NCBI GenBank assembly: GCA_963556145.1
Contig: OY744472.1
Coordinates: forward strand, 62,001-126,000
Reading direction: 5' to 3'
Source of the DNA: Hygrocybe punicea
Lineage: Eukaryota > Basidiomycota > Agaricomycetes > Agaricales > Hygrophoraceae
DNA length: 64,000 bases
Below are positions 23,611 through 34,349 of the stretch, in pieces. A program made the position numbers and the translations under genes. Numbering within the stretch: the stretch's first letter is position 1; the number at the start of each line of letters is the position of its first letter. Below the pieces are notes generated by a model. The model did no database searches, was not told the DNA's origin, and saw only the letters and a program-made list of their open reading frames with translations.

Positions 23611-25712
23611 TCACTCCTCGTCAGAAGCCTCGTTGTCCCAATGCCGTGTGAAATCAGATAGGCAGTACAGCCTGTTGGCCGTCTTCTTGCGCTTACCTCT
23701 TCCCTCTTCCACAGTCTTTGTCTTTGGCACCTCATCAACACTTTCTGCATCCACCACCATTGTCAAGCCACCGTTCTCGTGCAATGAGATGCCTTGGTTG
23801 CATATAAGCTCTTGGTGAGTTGCTGCCATAACATCTTTGAGGCTGATATCACTGTCATCTAGTTCTTCGTCGCCTTCAGGGTCTACCAACATGTCTTCGG
23901 CAACAATAGTGCTTGTCGCTGGCTGGGTATGACGGTGATGTTCACCATTCAATTCGATCCAAAATGGGTCGTTTTTGTTGCGTAAGTCCCTTAGTTTTTT
24001 TTTCATCTTGTGTGACCTTAATTTGCTGTGGGACAGATCCCACTCCCTGACGACACATAGCTTGAATGCCTGTTTCAAGTGTAGTGTCAGTCAGTATTTC
24101 GTGATCCCTGGTAATCCCGTCACTAACCTTCTGCACAATCTCCTTGTTATTCAAGACTTCATATGCTTTCCACAACCACCTAACACTTGCATTCCGGAGT
24201 GTTGGCAGACGTTCATCCACCCTGATAATCTCCGCGTTATCAATCTGGGTAAGTGTTATGTCCACAACATCTTCTAGATAGCATTGATTTGTGATATGTT
24301 TGAAGGGCCTCTGTATGCTGACATCGCAAGCCTGCCCCACACCAGTACAGCCACCGGGGACAAAGTCGATGAGGATCGTTGGATGTGTTGCATACATCCA
24401 GTCAAGGAATTCTTCGGATCGATGTATGGACCACACGTCAATGTATGGACCACACGTTGGAGTAGTGGGACCTGGCCAGTCACGTGACTGGGCTCCCACG
24501 GTTGACCTAGTTAGTAGCCTTCCTGATGTAGTAGTCAGTGGATCATCCATCCTATCCAGTCGACTTCCTCTCGAGTCCTGCGTGAGCCCCCGGAGTGGTA
24601 CCTTGGTACCACTCCAACGTCAATCACCCAGAGCGATCGTTGATCAGATGGACAACCTAATTTGGCCTTGCTCTCCTTGAAGTAAGGTGCCAGAATGTAA
24701 TTAACAAAGTTCTTCATGGTTTGCTGATTTGCCCAATAAGTCTTGGTGCCCAAAAATTCGAATCGGAATCCGGCAGCAATTGCTGCATCGTAACCAGGTG
24801 ATTTTGGATCTGGGCATGATCGCTCAGTTTTCCCGTGGTATATGGCCTGGAATGGAAGCAAGATGCCATTACTGGCTATTGTAACCATAACGGTGAATGC
24901 CCGTTTTTTGTCTCCTCTGATTACTGAGACTTGCTTGGAACCAGTCTCTGTGTACGTCAACTTGTCACCAGCCACATACAGACGTTGTGTCTGATCTGAA
25001 TTAGCGTACAATTCAGCAGGGATGTCATATTCCTTCAACAGGTAGGCCCTCCTTATTGCGGCTTTCTCACACTGATCTTCCCAGTCAACTGGGAGTTTTT
25101 GGGCAGCTCGAGTACCCTTTCGACGACTCCAACCCATGGCGCTGTGAAACCATCGCCTCACGAAGGTATCCGATGCACAGAAAGTGGATCCATCATTGAA
25201 GACTTGTTCCATAATGGTGGGCTCCTCACGTATAATTGTGGCAACCATTATACTGCGTGCTGTGATCACTGTCAAGGGAACATGTCCATTCTGGAGCGCC
25301 AAGAGCCGACTCTTGATTTTCTTGACAACTACGGGATACATGGCCTTGGGAAATCTTTAGTAAGTGCCTCTTTCCACAAGATCAACTTGAAACTGACTTT
25401 ACCTCCATTTGGGTGTCCAGGTGCATTCCCAGCTGCGATCTGCTTCAATGTTGAATCTGACAACCTAGGTTGGGGGCCAGTGTGATCGATCCAGTCTCGG
25501 ATTGTCTCCTGAGTCAGTTTCTCGAAGATCTCTGGATTCTGAGTCTTTGCGATGTGTACTATCTGGGTCGCACTCATTTTCCATCCTGCTGCCTTGGCCG
25601 CCCATTCAATCATGGCCCAACACACCGGAGTAAACCAGTTGGTGTGTTGGGCTTGACGTGGCTGTTTTTTGCATTTTCTACCCTGCGGTTTTCTATCCTT
25701 CTCTCTGATCAT
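23611..25712 (-). pseudogene. DDE_1 (pogo-like) transposase, split by a MITE
   Basis: Exons read on the minus strand from the ATG at 25712. The N-terminal ~110 residues hold a helix-turn-helix-like region (SATQIVHIAKTQNPEIFEKL, WIDHTGPQPRLS). After an intron (~25386-25330) the catalytic domain shows YANSDQTQ (first Asp), SLWVIDV (second Asp) and, beyond the insertion, FVPGGCTGVGQACDVSIQRP (third Asp). Removing the insertion places ~37 residues between the second and third acidic residues, in the range of DDxD pogo enzymes. A further intron ending just before 24071 links EIVQK to AFKLCVVREW. The C-terminus is Asp/Glu-rich with a basic GRGKRKK. The reading frame is broken by the element at 24458-24616, two codons after the second Asp. 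Confidence 0.75.
24458..24616. mobile_element. 159-bp MITE inside the transposase gene
   Basis: Ends are TGGAGTAGTGGGACC and the inverted GGTACCACTCCA, flanked by ACGT on both sides (24454-24457, 24617-24620). Inside are the palindromes GGTACCTTGGTACC and AGTCACGTGACT. Beside its left end, GATGTATGGACCACACG is tandemly duplicated with a 19-bp period (24421-24457), an additional change in the disrupted gene. Confidence 0.75.
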
Positions 25713-25808
25713 CCTTGTGAGCAGGCGGGCAGGGCGAGTTTCCTATGCTAGAGTGACCCTTCGCTTCATCGACAGTCCAGAATCTGTCAACTCAGCTGGA
25801 ACAATCTT

Positions 25809-28355
25809 TCATTTGGTACCCCTGGGGCTGTGGATGCCTTCAGCAACTTCCTTTTCCTGCTTTTTCTTGCAATGTCTACATTGGCGGAGCTTGGCCTTTT
25901 CCTTTTTTTCCAGAATCCTTTGTTGTCTAACTTCTTTTTCCATAATCTTCTTATCCTCCAGTTCATGCTGCATTATCTCTTCGTCCCTTGCCAGATTTGC
26001 AGAGTATTCTTCACTGGAACACTTCTTGAAGTAGGCCAACAGCACAGGGTGCACAGTAGCATACCATGTCACACAGTATCCTGAAAGTACTTGACAAGTA
26101 TACTAAATATCATTACTGTAACATTCAACATGGTATTGTAACAGTATTCAGACATAAACTACAATACTTGTGCTCAAATTCATCTGAAGGTATGAAGGCA
26201 AATGAGACTTATACCCTTTCAATAACATCAAGCCTTTTGTTTCACTACTGTTACTGTATCTACAGCAAAGTACTGTATAGTTCAGATAGAATACTTGCAG
26301 CCTAAGATGAATAAAAGTATTAAACTAGTAAGGAAGTTGTGCCACTTTCACTACTAGGATACCTTTTGAATCCTTTCAAGATACAGTGTGAAATAGTATA
26401 GTACTATTGCCATATTGTGGATTTAAGATACTGTGTCAATACTTTTAAGATACTTTTATTATAATAAAAGTACTGAAACAGTATCTTAAAAGTATTGACA
26501 CAGTATCTTAAATCTACAATATGGCAATAGTACTATACTATTTCACACTGTATCTTGAAAGGATTCAAAAGGTATCCTAGTAGTGAAAGTGACACAACTT
26601 CCTTACTAGTTTAATACTTTTATTCATCTTAGGCTGCAAGTATTCTATCTGAACTATACAGTACTTTGCTGTAGATACAGTAACAGTAGTGAAACAAAAG
26701 GCTTGATGTTATTGAAAGGGTATAAGTCTCATTTGCCTTCATACCTTCAGATGAATTTGAGCACAAGTATTGTAGTTTATGTCTGAATACTGTTACAATA
26801 CCATGTTGAATGTTATGGTAATGATATTTAGTATACTTGTCAAGTACTTTCAAGATACTGTGTGACATGGTATGCTACTGCGCACCCTGTGCAGTGGCGC
26901 TTTTCCAGCTCCAAGTGCCACTCGCACAGATGATTTAATGCTGATCTTGGTTGCTGGTGCCGACAAGCTAACCGCCTTTGATTCAGCAGGTAGAAGCTCA
27001 TCCGAGGCTTCTGACATGTTGTCGTCATTGGATGTACTCTCGTTGTTGGATGAGGTTTCGGATAATGATGACTTGGCGTCGTCCATTTCGCCAAGATGTT
27101 CGGCATCAGATGAGGCACAGGCAGACCTCATCTCAAAGTCTGAGTCCTCAATCTCTTCATCCAACGCTGAGGCAATCATGACTGGCAGGTTTACCTCATG
27201 CCGGAACGTGGCATTCGTCTGCTGTGATACATAAGATCAGGGTTCTACGCCTGCTTGAAGGTAACACACCTAATCTTGGTGCCTTTCACAGACACGTAAG
27301 AGTACCTGGAGCCTAGCTACGGCTACATGGTGCTGATCAGTCAATGGGTACCATTGTGGTAGAAAATGGTGTGCAAGTGTGTTTCCGGCAAGAAGACCAC
27401 ACGAGAATGTGTCATTTTGGTAAGTGATTAACATCTTTTTGTATTTGAATGTCGCTGATGTGAAGTTTTTGATCCACCAATCCAGAAGACCCTTCACCTC
27501 CACTTCCATTTCCCAGTCCAGTGAATCCCCATGCCAAATCATTTGGTTGAGGAAGTCCACAATGAGGGCAACCCAATGAGTGTCTTTGCAGTTATAGATT
27601 GTCCCCAACTGATTGTATTTTCCTGAAATTAGTGACTTCCCTATGATGTCCAAATGACGTGGTCGAGAACCTTCATGCCGCTGGTGGTGGCGAGCAGAAT
27701 AAGCATTGCGAGGACTGGAGATGAAGTAGGCATCTTGTATCGTAACTTTTGTTGAATCATCGTGGCAATTGTTGATCTCGTGCATGAGCAGGTCAAGCAT
27801 TTGATTCTCATGGGCTGTATCAAGCCAGCCTGACATAGCATATTTGTGTAAGTGAATAATCTTGCTCGTGTTACTAAACCCTTCAACTGATCCAAACCAT
27901 GGCAACTGGGACAGGGACATGTAGACCCTCTCCACCAGCTCCTGGACCATGGCTCCCTGTCTATGAAGGCTTTTCAGGGTCTGATAGGATAGCATCCAGC
28001 TCTGCTGGTTGTCGAGAACAAGATGGACTTCATTCCAGTAGGTGATAACCCAAAGGGGGAATTTCGCCACTGATCCATGTACCACAGAGTTTGCAATCCG
28101 TGGGGAGGATGATGTTACGCATTTGATGAGGTCTTTGATGATAGATTGAGAGGGTACCAGAGCAGCAAGGAGTGTTGCAATGTCATCTGGAGAAGCATTG
28201 GGCTGCAGTCTAGACAAGGAAATTTTTTCAGCCTGAAGCTGAGGTGGTGCATTGGATTTTGGGGGAATTTTAAATGTAAGAAAATCTTGGACGGATAAAG
28301 ATTGACTAGGGAGCCTGAGTTGGAGAATTTCGGGGGGAATCTTATGCTTGAGCAT
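25809..28355 (-). pseudogene. ULP1-like cysteine protease of the transposon, split by a foldback element
   Basis: The first exon (28355 to ~27300) encodes ~350 residues with a full ULP1/C48 signature near its end: DTHWVALIVDF (His), WHGDSLDW (Asp) and NDTFSCGLLAGNTL (Cys). A ~76-nt intron joins LQVLLR to QTNATFRHEV and an acidic Ser-rich region (to ~26893). The frame then meets the 827-bp insertion and resumes at about 26050 with HPVLLAYFKKC and a charged coiled coil containing CRHCKKK, ending at TGA 25809. Without the insertion PLHRV and HPVLLAY join exactly. ULP1 domains cut SUMO-like tags; a role in freeing transposition proteins from SUMO or in processing is inference. It lies in the same orientation as, and upstream of, the transposase. 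Confidence 0.72.
26054..26880. mobile_element. 827-bp foldback element with ~390-bp arms
   Basis: From CAGTAGCATACCATGTCACA the sequence is repeated almost perfectly in inverted form to 26880, with the centre near 26466. Both arms contain the same 79-codon open frame (26066-26305 plus, 26629-26868 minus) with one residue difference, which is a by-product of the symmetry. It sits in a naturally palindromic target (GCACAGGGTGC and its complement), so the target duplication (GCA, 3 bp) is ambiguous. Near-identity of the arms suggests recent insertion or gene conversion. Confidence 0.8.
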
Positions 28356-28511
28356 TGGAGCTATGGTACTAAATTTTTTGTGGAAATATGTATATTAATG
28401 ATGTGGCGAAATCGGCCAATCACATGTCATGGCCACTTCTGGCGGCTTGGTCATTTCGCCAGCGGTGTCACGTGTCACATGGCCCGGTGAACTGAATGGA
28501 TTGGTACAGTA

Positions 28512-29700
28512 ATGTATGAACATGTCAGTCTTAGGGAGAATGAATTGGGCATCAAATGCACTTGGCTATGTGTGTGTGATTGCTCTATGATCTTGGGTTT
28601 CATCCATACTGCAATGACCCCTTGAACAAATGTTTAGCCTCAATTTTCAGCAAACAGAAGTCCATCAGTTGGCCTAGTGGCAGAGTATATTATATTTGGG
28701 CATATGATGAGGAGGTATTATTAGAGGAGGGGTCCAAGGGAACTTGCCAATTTATTCCATGTACATTAATTTCTCTAATTGCTGGAACAAGTCCCTCAAG
28801 AAGTCTATCTTGTTCCGGACCACAATGACATCAAGTTGGATTGGATTGCCTCAGTGCAGCTTCACTCTATAATTCTTGGTGGCAATTGGCTTCATCACTG
28901 TAGAATTTATTGAATGGGCCCAGCAGGCCCACTGTGAGGTATGATCAGAAGGAGATCACAATATCATTATTCATCCAGGCTGTATGGATAAAACTCACTC
29001 AGGTTTTGCTAGAGCATGTCAAGAACGTGTACAGTCATGTGTAACATGTATTTGTGCGATTTGTGTGTTTATGCAATGTAACTCATGTCGCGTCACATTA
29101 TGTCACTATAAAACCAGCCATGCCTCTCTCGGTACTTCAGCACTGCATGCCTAAGGCACTTGGCTCTCATGAGACAGCTCATCAGCTTCGAGAAGCTATC
29201 TGCAAAGCAGCTGTAAGCACACCACTTTCTCAGCTTGCACTCCTCTTTGATCGTCCTCTTCGCACCATCCAGTCCATAGTCAAACAAGGGACCAACTGTG
29301 GTCACCACGAGAATGTTTCTTGATCCAGGAGACCACCAACACTCAATGACAGAGCGCTGTGGCACCTGAACCTCTGTGTAGTCTGTGACCGATGCCAGTC
29401 TCTCCAGGACATTATATATAGTGTTTTGTAGAACAGTTAGGCTAAGACTAGCGTTGGGCTTGTGAGAAATGGAAATTACCACATATTACATGTATGTTTT
29501 TGGCCCTGTGAATGCTGTGTTGTACAGTGGTGGAAACATATGTGTGGGTCGAGCTTACTCGACCTGTGGAATCAAGCTATAGTGTTCTGCAATTCGCCCA
29601 TACTTGGATTGCAGGCATCTGCATTCGGTACATCAAACACACTTGATGCACGGAAATATATTAAGTATGTCTTCATATGATACATCTAAGATTCCAACAA
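28512..29700. other. Decayed region, possible helix-turn-helix gene fragment
   Basis: No intact gene. On the plus strand at about 29117-29323 a short frame (REAICKAAVSTPLSQLALLF and DRPLRTIQSIVKQ) could be a helix-turn-helix relic of a Tc1-like transposase, but the minus strand is also open here (29093-29482). Neither can be supported further. Confidence 0.3.
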
Positions 29701-29715
29701 CGGATGCTAACCCGG

Positions 29716-29935
29716 CGGACATAGCAGCTGCGACTTGAGCATGCTCGACTGGCGGACAGACAAGCTGTGACTTGAGCATGCTTGACCCACGAACATACAA
29801 GCTGTGACTCATGCATGCTCAATTTGTGGAGAGACAAGCTGCAACTCAAGCATGCTCGACCTGTGGACCAACAAGCCGCAACTTGAGCATGCTCGACCCA
29901 CAGACATATAAGCCATGACTCAAGCATATGTGGGT
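29716..29935. repeat. Minisatellite of about six ~38-bp units
   Basis: Each unit contains a variant of ACTTGAGCATGCTCGACC followed by a GGACAnACAAGC-type spacer. The core GAGCATGCTC is a perfect 10-bp palindrome. Units diverge by several substitutions, and the last one is truncated (TCAAGCATATG). Confidence 0.8.
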
Positions 29936-30197
29936 GGACGGGCCGGATGCTTACATAAGCTTCTGGAATCACCCCGGATCATGGGAAACGGTCCAGTATT
30001 GGCTGAGAAACGGCATCCACAATTTGGGCCTGCGAATGGACCATTCGTGGCCTGATAACGACACTAGGACCAATGGTCAAGCACCCCATCCAGCTCGTCG
30101 TCTGTTGGAAATGTGGACTAAACAGAAACAAGAATCGACTTCGCATGTGGCAAACGATGCATGTCAGAAGCTGTTTTTCATGGAAACGTGAGATTCA

Positions 30198-31264
30198 TCA
30201 TATTCGTGAGAGAATTCTGAACAACTCAACGCCGCCATAGCTGCCCTTGAATGTCTCATATGCCCATTTTGAGCCCAAGAAGGACACCTGCTGGAATGGC
30301 TTCCCAAGGCTCAATATGTCAACGTAGAATTTCACAGCGTCATCCCCATTAAAGATCGCGCTTTGTCGGCTGTTTGTAACCTGCGCTTTTTCCTGGACAC
30401 TGGCTAAGACTTTCTGAAACTGTTCTGTCCCCACCTCCTTTGCAGCCAGTAATGCCTTGAATTGTTGCACGATTTTCTCCTTGACTGTTTCAGCATAATT
30501 GTATTTTGTCTCGTTCTGTGTGAGCAACTCTGCAATCTCGGTCCCATGCTCCAAAACGGCACCTGAAAATGCAACCATGAGTCATTCGCTTTCTACAGTA
30601 TCAGTATCAGTATCAATAATTGTTGTTGATCACCCTCCTCATAGACGATCACCATCCACATAGAGATCTCCTGCATCAATTTCTCCAACGTCTCGATATG
30701 TTCTCCGATGGATGCGATCGCATCTGACTTATTCTTCACCATGGCTTTCTCTAATGCCTGCCTTGCTTTGTCCAACTCGGCCTCCAGTTCCTCACACATC
30801 TGTTGCACTGCATACTTTTGGTGTCAACCGCCTGGTGCATTCAGCCTGTGTGTTGGGTCCCATATCTTCAGTATTGGGAGATTCGAACCCATATGACCAT
30901 CTTTCATAAGACTGGTCTCATCCAGAAGTGCTTTTGGGATCAGGAGAGGTATCGCGTTATCAGGTCCATATCTTTCGATGCCGATTGTCATCATTGAGTT
31001 GTACAGTTTGTCACCATGGCTTTTCAACAATGGTTGCCAGTTGTAGTTCCTGAATTCCAGCTTGTAGGGACCAGCCACGATGTTGACCTGTGCGAAGCCA
31101 ATAAAACATTGCCGGGCTTGAGTTTGAAGTTGGAGTGTGTGTGCTGTGAGGTCTGCAGCCTGCTTGGATGCAATAATACTCGTTGATGCCTGGGACAAAA
31201 CATTCATGAGTGTAAGGATATCATTGTCATTCAGCACACATACTTCTGGTGACTTTTTAACCAT
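30198..31264 (-). pseudogene. ParB/sulfiredoxin-like fungal protein with an in-frame stop
   Basis: Starts at the ATG at 31264. The first segment (31264-30827) holds alpha-helical sequence, then IPLLIPKALLDETSL and LPILKIWDPTHRLNAPGG. A TGA at 30824-30826 follows directly, and the same frame continues with HQKYAVQQMCEEL and a coiled-coil-like Glu/Lys region. An intron (~30627-30555) leads to a last exon ending at 30198. In the mushroom proteins I know of this type, the motif at the stop is GG-Arg-His-Arg, resembling the ParB catalytic box; TGA can arise from CGA by one C-to-T change. No biochemical function is established for the fungal family. A palindrome array begins 66 bp upstream of the start. 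Confidence 0.5.
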
Positions 31265-31329
31265 AGTTGCCAGTGTCGAGGAGTGGGTAGGAGTTGTGGG
31301 TAAGTAAGATATTATTAAATATTTTATTC

Positions 31330-32395
31330 AAGCCACAACAGCCACCTGTACAGATATTCGGAAAGCATTCCAAAGATTGATAACATCGGAGACATCCATG
31401 TACATATCTGAACATTGATATGAATCGAACGGTCTTTATAATTATTAAATTATTAAAATATAATAATTGCTAACTCCATATGTATAGATGTTTGCAGATG
31501 TACGCCTACTCATCTACTTCTCCAAACATCAATCCAATAGAGTTGGCAAGTATTATTTGATAAATATATAATAATAAATGTCCACAGCCATCCAAACATT
31601 GATTCATATCAATGTTCGGATGGAGTTAGGAAGCATTATTTGATAAAGACATGATAAATGCTATACCCCTCCGAACATTGATATGACTATGACTCGATGT
31701 CTGGATGGAGTTGGCAAGTATCACAGCCATCCGAACATTGATTCAACTCGAAGTCTGGATGGAGTTGGCAAGTATTCACACCCATCCGAACATTGATATG
31801 ACTTGATGTTCGGATGGAGTTGGCAAGTATCATTTGATACTAATAAAATAAATGATGCTACACCCATCCGAACATTGATATGAATTGATGTTCGGATAGA
31901 GTTGGCAAGTATTGTTTGATAAGTAAATAATGATGCTTGTCAACTCCAACCGAAAATCATTCATATTGATGTTCCGACAGTTGGTAAGTATTATAAGTAC
32001 ATAACAAATGCTATACTCATCCAAACATTCGGCAGAAGTGATTTTCAGAGAGAGTTGGCAAGTATTATTATTATGTTGAAATAATACATGACCCCGGTCT
32101 GAACATCGATTCACATCGATGTTTGGATGGAGTTGTCAGGTATTATGTGATAAAGACATGATAAATGATGCTGTACCAATCTGAACAGTGATATGACTCG
32201 ATGTCCGGATGGAGTTAGCATGTATTATTATTTGCCCAATAATAATATAATACATGTCTACAGCCATCCGAACATTGATACGAATCGATGTTCGGAGAGT
32301 TGGCAAGGATTATGGGGTGTGTCAACCCAATAATAATACTTATAATAATACCTATACATCTCCGAAATTGATTCAGATGGATGTTCAGATGATAC
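31330..32395. repeat. Array of ~12 palindromic units (satellite-like)
   Basis: A degenerate ~80-bp unit recurs through 1.07 kb: CATCCGAACATTGATATGA and TCGATGTTCGGATGGAGTT, then GGCAAGTATTATTTGATAA and an AT-rich spacer. The first part is an inverted repeat (CCGAACATTGAT / ATCGATGTTCGG), so every unit can fold into a hairpin. Clear copies start near 31595, 31668, 31728, 31783, 31864, 31947, 32018, 32096, 32180 and 32262, with degraded ones at 31405 and 32360. Unit length varies from 55 to 90 bp through the AT-rich spacer. Confidence 0.8.
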
Positions 32396-32514
32396 AGAGT
32401 TTCGTGAATTTATCTCCACTTTCCATACATTTTCCCGCTACTCTACCACTTATAAATGTCAACTCACCCCAAAACCTAGGTATTTCTAGCTCTAGGTTGC
32501 GGGGACTTAGAGAA

Positions 32515-32650
32515 ATATACCTACAATGAGTTTATCAAGGGTCTGCCGGATACGATATGAAGGTTGGGGAGAATGCGTCGCTGATATCGGGTGGAGAGGC
32601 CCAGCGGATGCAGATTGCACGATCGCTGGTGATATCTGCAACCGTATCAG
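32515..32650 (+). pseudogene. ABC-transporter nucleotide-binding domain fragment
   Basis: The reading YNEFIKGLPD, then after a one-base frame change GYDMKVGENASLISGGEA and QRMQIARSL, is the segment between Q-loop and Walker B of a type-B ABC transporter (signature SGGEAQR). Only ~45 codons remain and no Walker A or B is nearby, so this is a gene scrap, probably captured by mobile DNA. Confidence 0.65.
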
Positions 32651-32703
32651 TGTTCCTATGGGAGCATTGGATATCTGATATCTATCCCAGATCATGAATT
32701 ACA

Positions 32704-33520
32704 TTGACCGGCAGTACAGCGACTGGACAGTGGACGCCTAGTGGCACATTGAAAAGGGGCAGCACACTCCTCCAGCGCCATTGGGAATCGAGGAAAGTCA
32801 ATGTCAACCAAGCTCCAAAGCCTGAACTACCAATGAATGTATATTCCCCTGAACTGGCACAGGAAGTTTTCACATCACTCAATGCAAAAGAAGCGATGAT
32901 GCTGCCCAACGTTGATGGATCAATTCAGACTTTTCGTTCGATTATGCTAGAACACTTGACAGATACCAGACTATTGCCTTCTGACAACCCTCATCAAACG
33001 ATGCTTTATTTTGTATGTACATGTGGTACCAGGCGCACTCTTGTTAATTGAAAACTCACAGGAAATGGTGTTTATTTGGCCCAATCTACGAGATCATCAT
33101 CTGTCCTCTACAATTAGGATAGCAAATCCAGTAGCACCAGTAGGGTGGCTTACTCCATGTATTGCCCGCCACTTGACATTCCCCTAGATCAAGATATTGA
33201 TGTTGACGAGCTCTCCTGTTGACGAACAGATCTCCACTGCCAAACGACCAAGGGAATATTACTATTATGAATTACCTGACATCGTGTACCATTCAATTAC
33301 CCAAACGGTTTTCCCTGTGACCCTGTAGTTGTCCAGGTCCACAAGACAACAGAGATGGTGAGCGGTTTCATCTTCCACACCAGTCCCCAAAAAAGTAGAT
33401 GACCAGAGATGATGTGATTCCCGTGGTCAAGCGGGATGCTTGAGTCATGGAGGATTCAGCTTAAACATTCTCAATGATTGAAATCCAGATGTCTATTTGA
33501 AACTATGTACTAAGTTGACT
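32704..33520 (+). pseudogene. Unknown protein fragment; its end is duplicated inverted at 36240-36600
   Basis: An open stretch of ~105 codons (TPSGTLKRGSTLLQRHW, PELPMNVYSPELAQEVF, EAMMLPNVDGSIQTF) ends in a GT donor at about 33015. Beyond it the sequence is broken by stops but contains AKRPREYYYYELPD, TQTVFPVT and GCLSHGGFSL, which match the better preserved inverted copy at 36600-36240. No domain is known to me. Judged a decayed gene. Confidence 0.4.
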
Positions 33521-34349
33521 CGTACCACTGATCCCTCATACCTCACAGTCAACATCACCATTCCGCTACTAAGGAAATTTGTAGTGGGGGGTGTATTAGA
33601 AGCTGGAGCAGGAGCATGTGCAATCATTCTGATCAAGGTGGTTTACATTTGTCTGGTAGCATCAAAGACAAGAATGGGGATTGGATATGGTTGGTAGTGA
33701 TGCAGAACTTAAAGCTCTGTCCAACAAGGCCTGAGCAGTTCATGAGATGACATTGCTAGCAGTGTCGTCATTCCTAGACCTTCCAGACATGCTTCATCAT
33801 TGCGGATGGGGTGTTCACATCACAATTTGGAGAAATCTGCTTGTGCCATAATTGCTATCATTCTACACATGACACCTATTCATAAGTAATCGTAATAACC
33901 ACCTCTGTCATCCATCTACTGGCACCACATGATGGGTAATAGCTTCAAACGATGACCAGCAAAGGTTATTTTGTGTTCTTGCAAGGTCCAAAATGAATGG
34001 TTGGATGGAAGAACACAACAAGTAGATAAGGATCCCAAAGGATAGCTGATAGACAAGAAATTGAGAGCAGAAAGAAGTGGACTGAGTAGAATTCTTGGTA
34101 TTATCAAGGCAATGAACCTATCGCAGGAGGAAAGACATGAACAGTGTCAGGATATATACCAAGGCACAGATACGTACGTAATTGCGCCAGACAACAATTC
34201 TCATGTCTGATCCTTTTCCAACGAATGCTCCAACAATGTAGTCAACCTTTCAGTTGGGAATGCTCACAGCCTGCAGCCAAGCAGAAGGTAACCCTGTCGA
34301 TATTCCAAGCAAAATCACCAGCCAACTTAGGTCAACAGCCCCAACTAAG
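33521..34349. other. No gene recognised
   Basis: About 830 bp with only short overlapping open frames. An AT-rich segment near 34140-34160 contains GGATATATACC. No repeat or domain was seen. Confidence 0.4.

Larger units (their letters stand above)
23021..28509. mobile_element. Two-gene pogo-like DNA transposon with TA duplication
   Basis: The ends are inverted: CTGTACCAATCCRTTCAGTT at 23021 and its complement ending at 28509, with TA at 23019-23020 and 28510-28511. Similarity extends ~50 bp inward with gaps (CCGG, GTCACACG/GACACGTGACA). Length is 5,489 bp. It carries, both on the minus strand, an ULP1-like protease gene (28355-25809) and a DDE_1/pogo-type transposase (25712-23611). Two younger insertions (24458-24616 and 26054-26880) interrupt the two genes, so the copy should be inactive. 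TA duplications fit the Tc1/mariner/pogo superfamily. Confidence 0.8.

Noticed and set aside
26066..26868. Two almost identical 79-residue ORFs on opposite strands
   Set aside because: They are the same sequence in the two arms of a foldback element, have no domain and arise from symmetry.
31330..32395. Possible CRISPR array
   Set aside because: Units are degenerate, spacers are not unique protospacers but drifting AT-rich sequence, and the organism is a fungus with introns.
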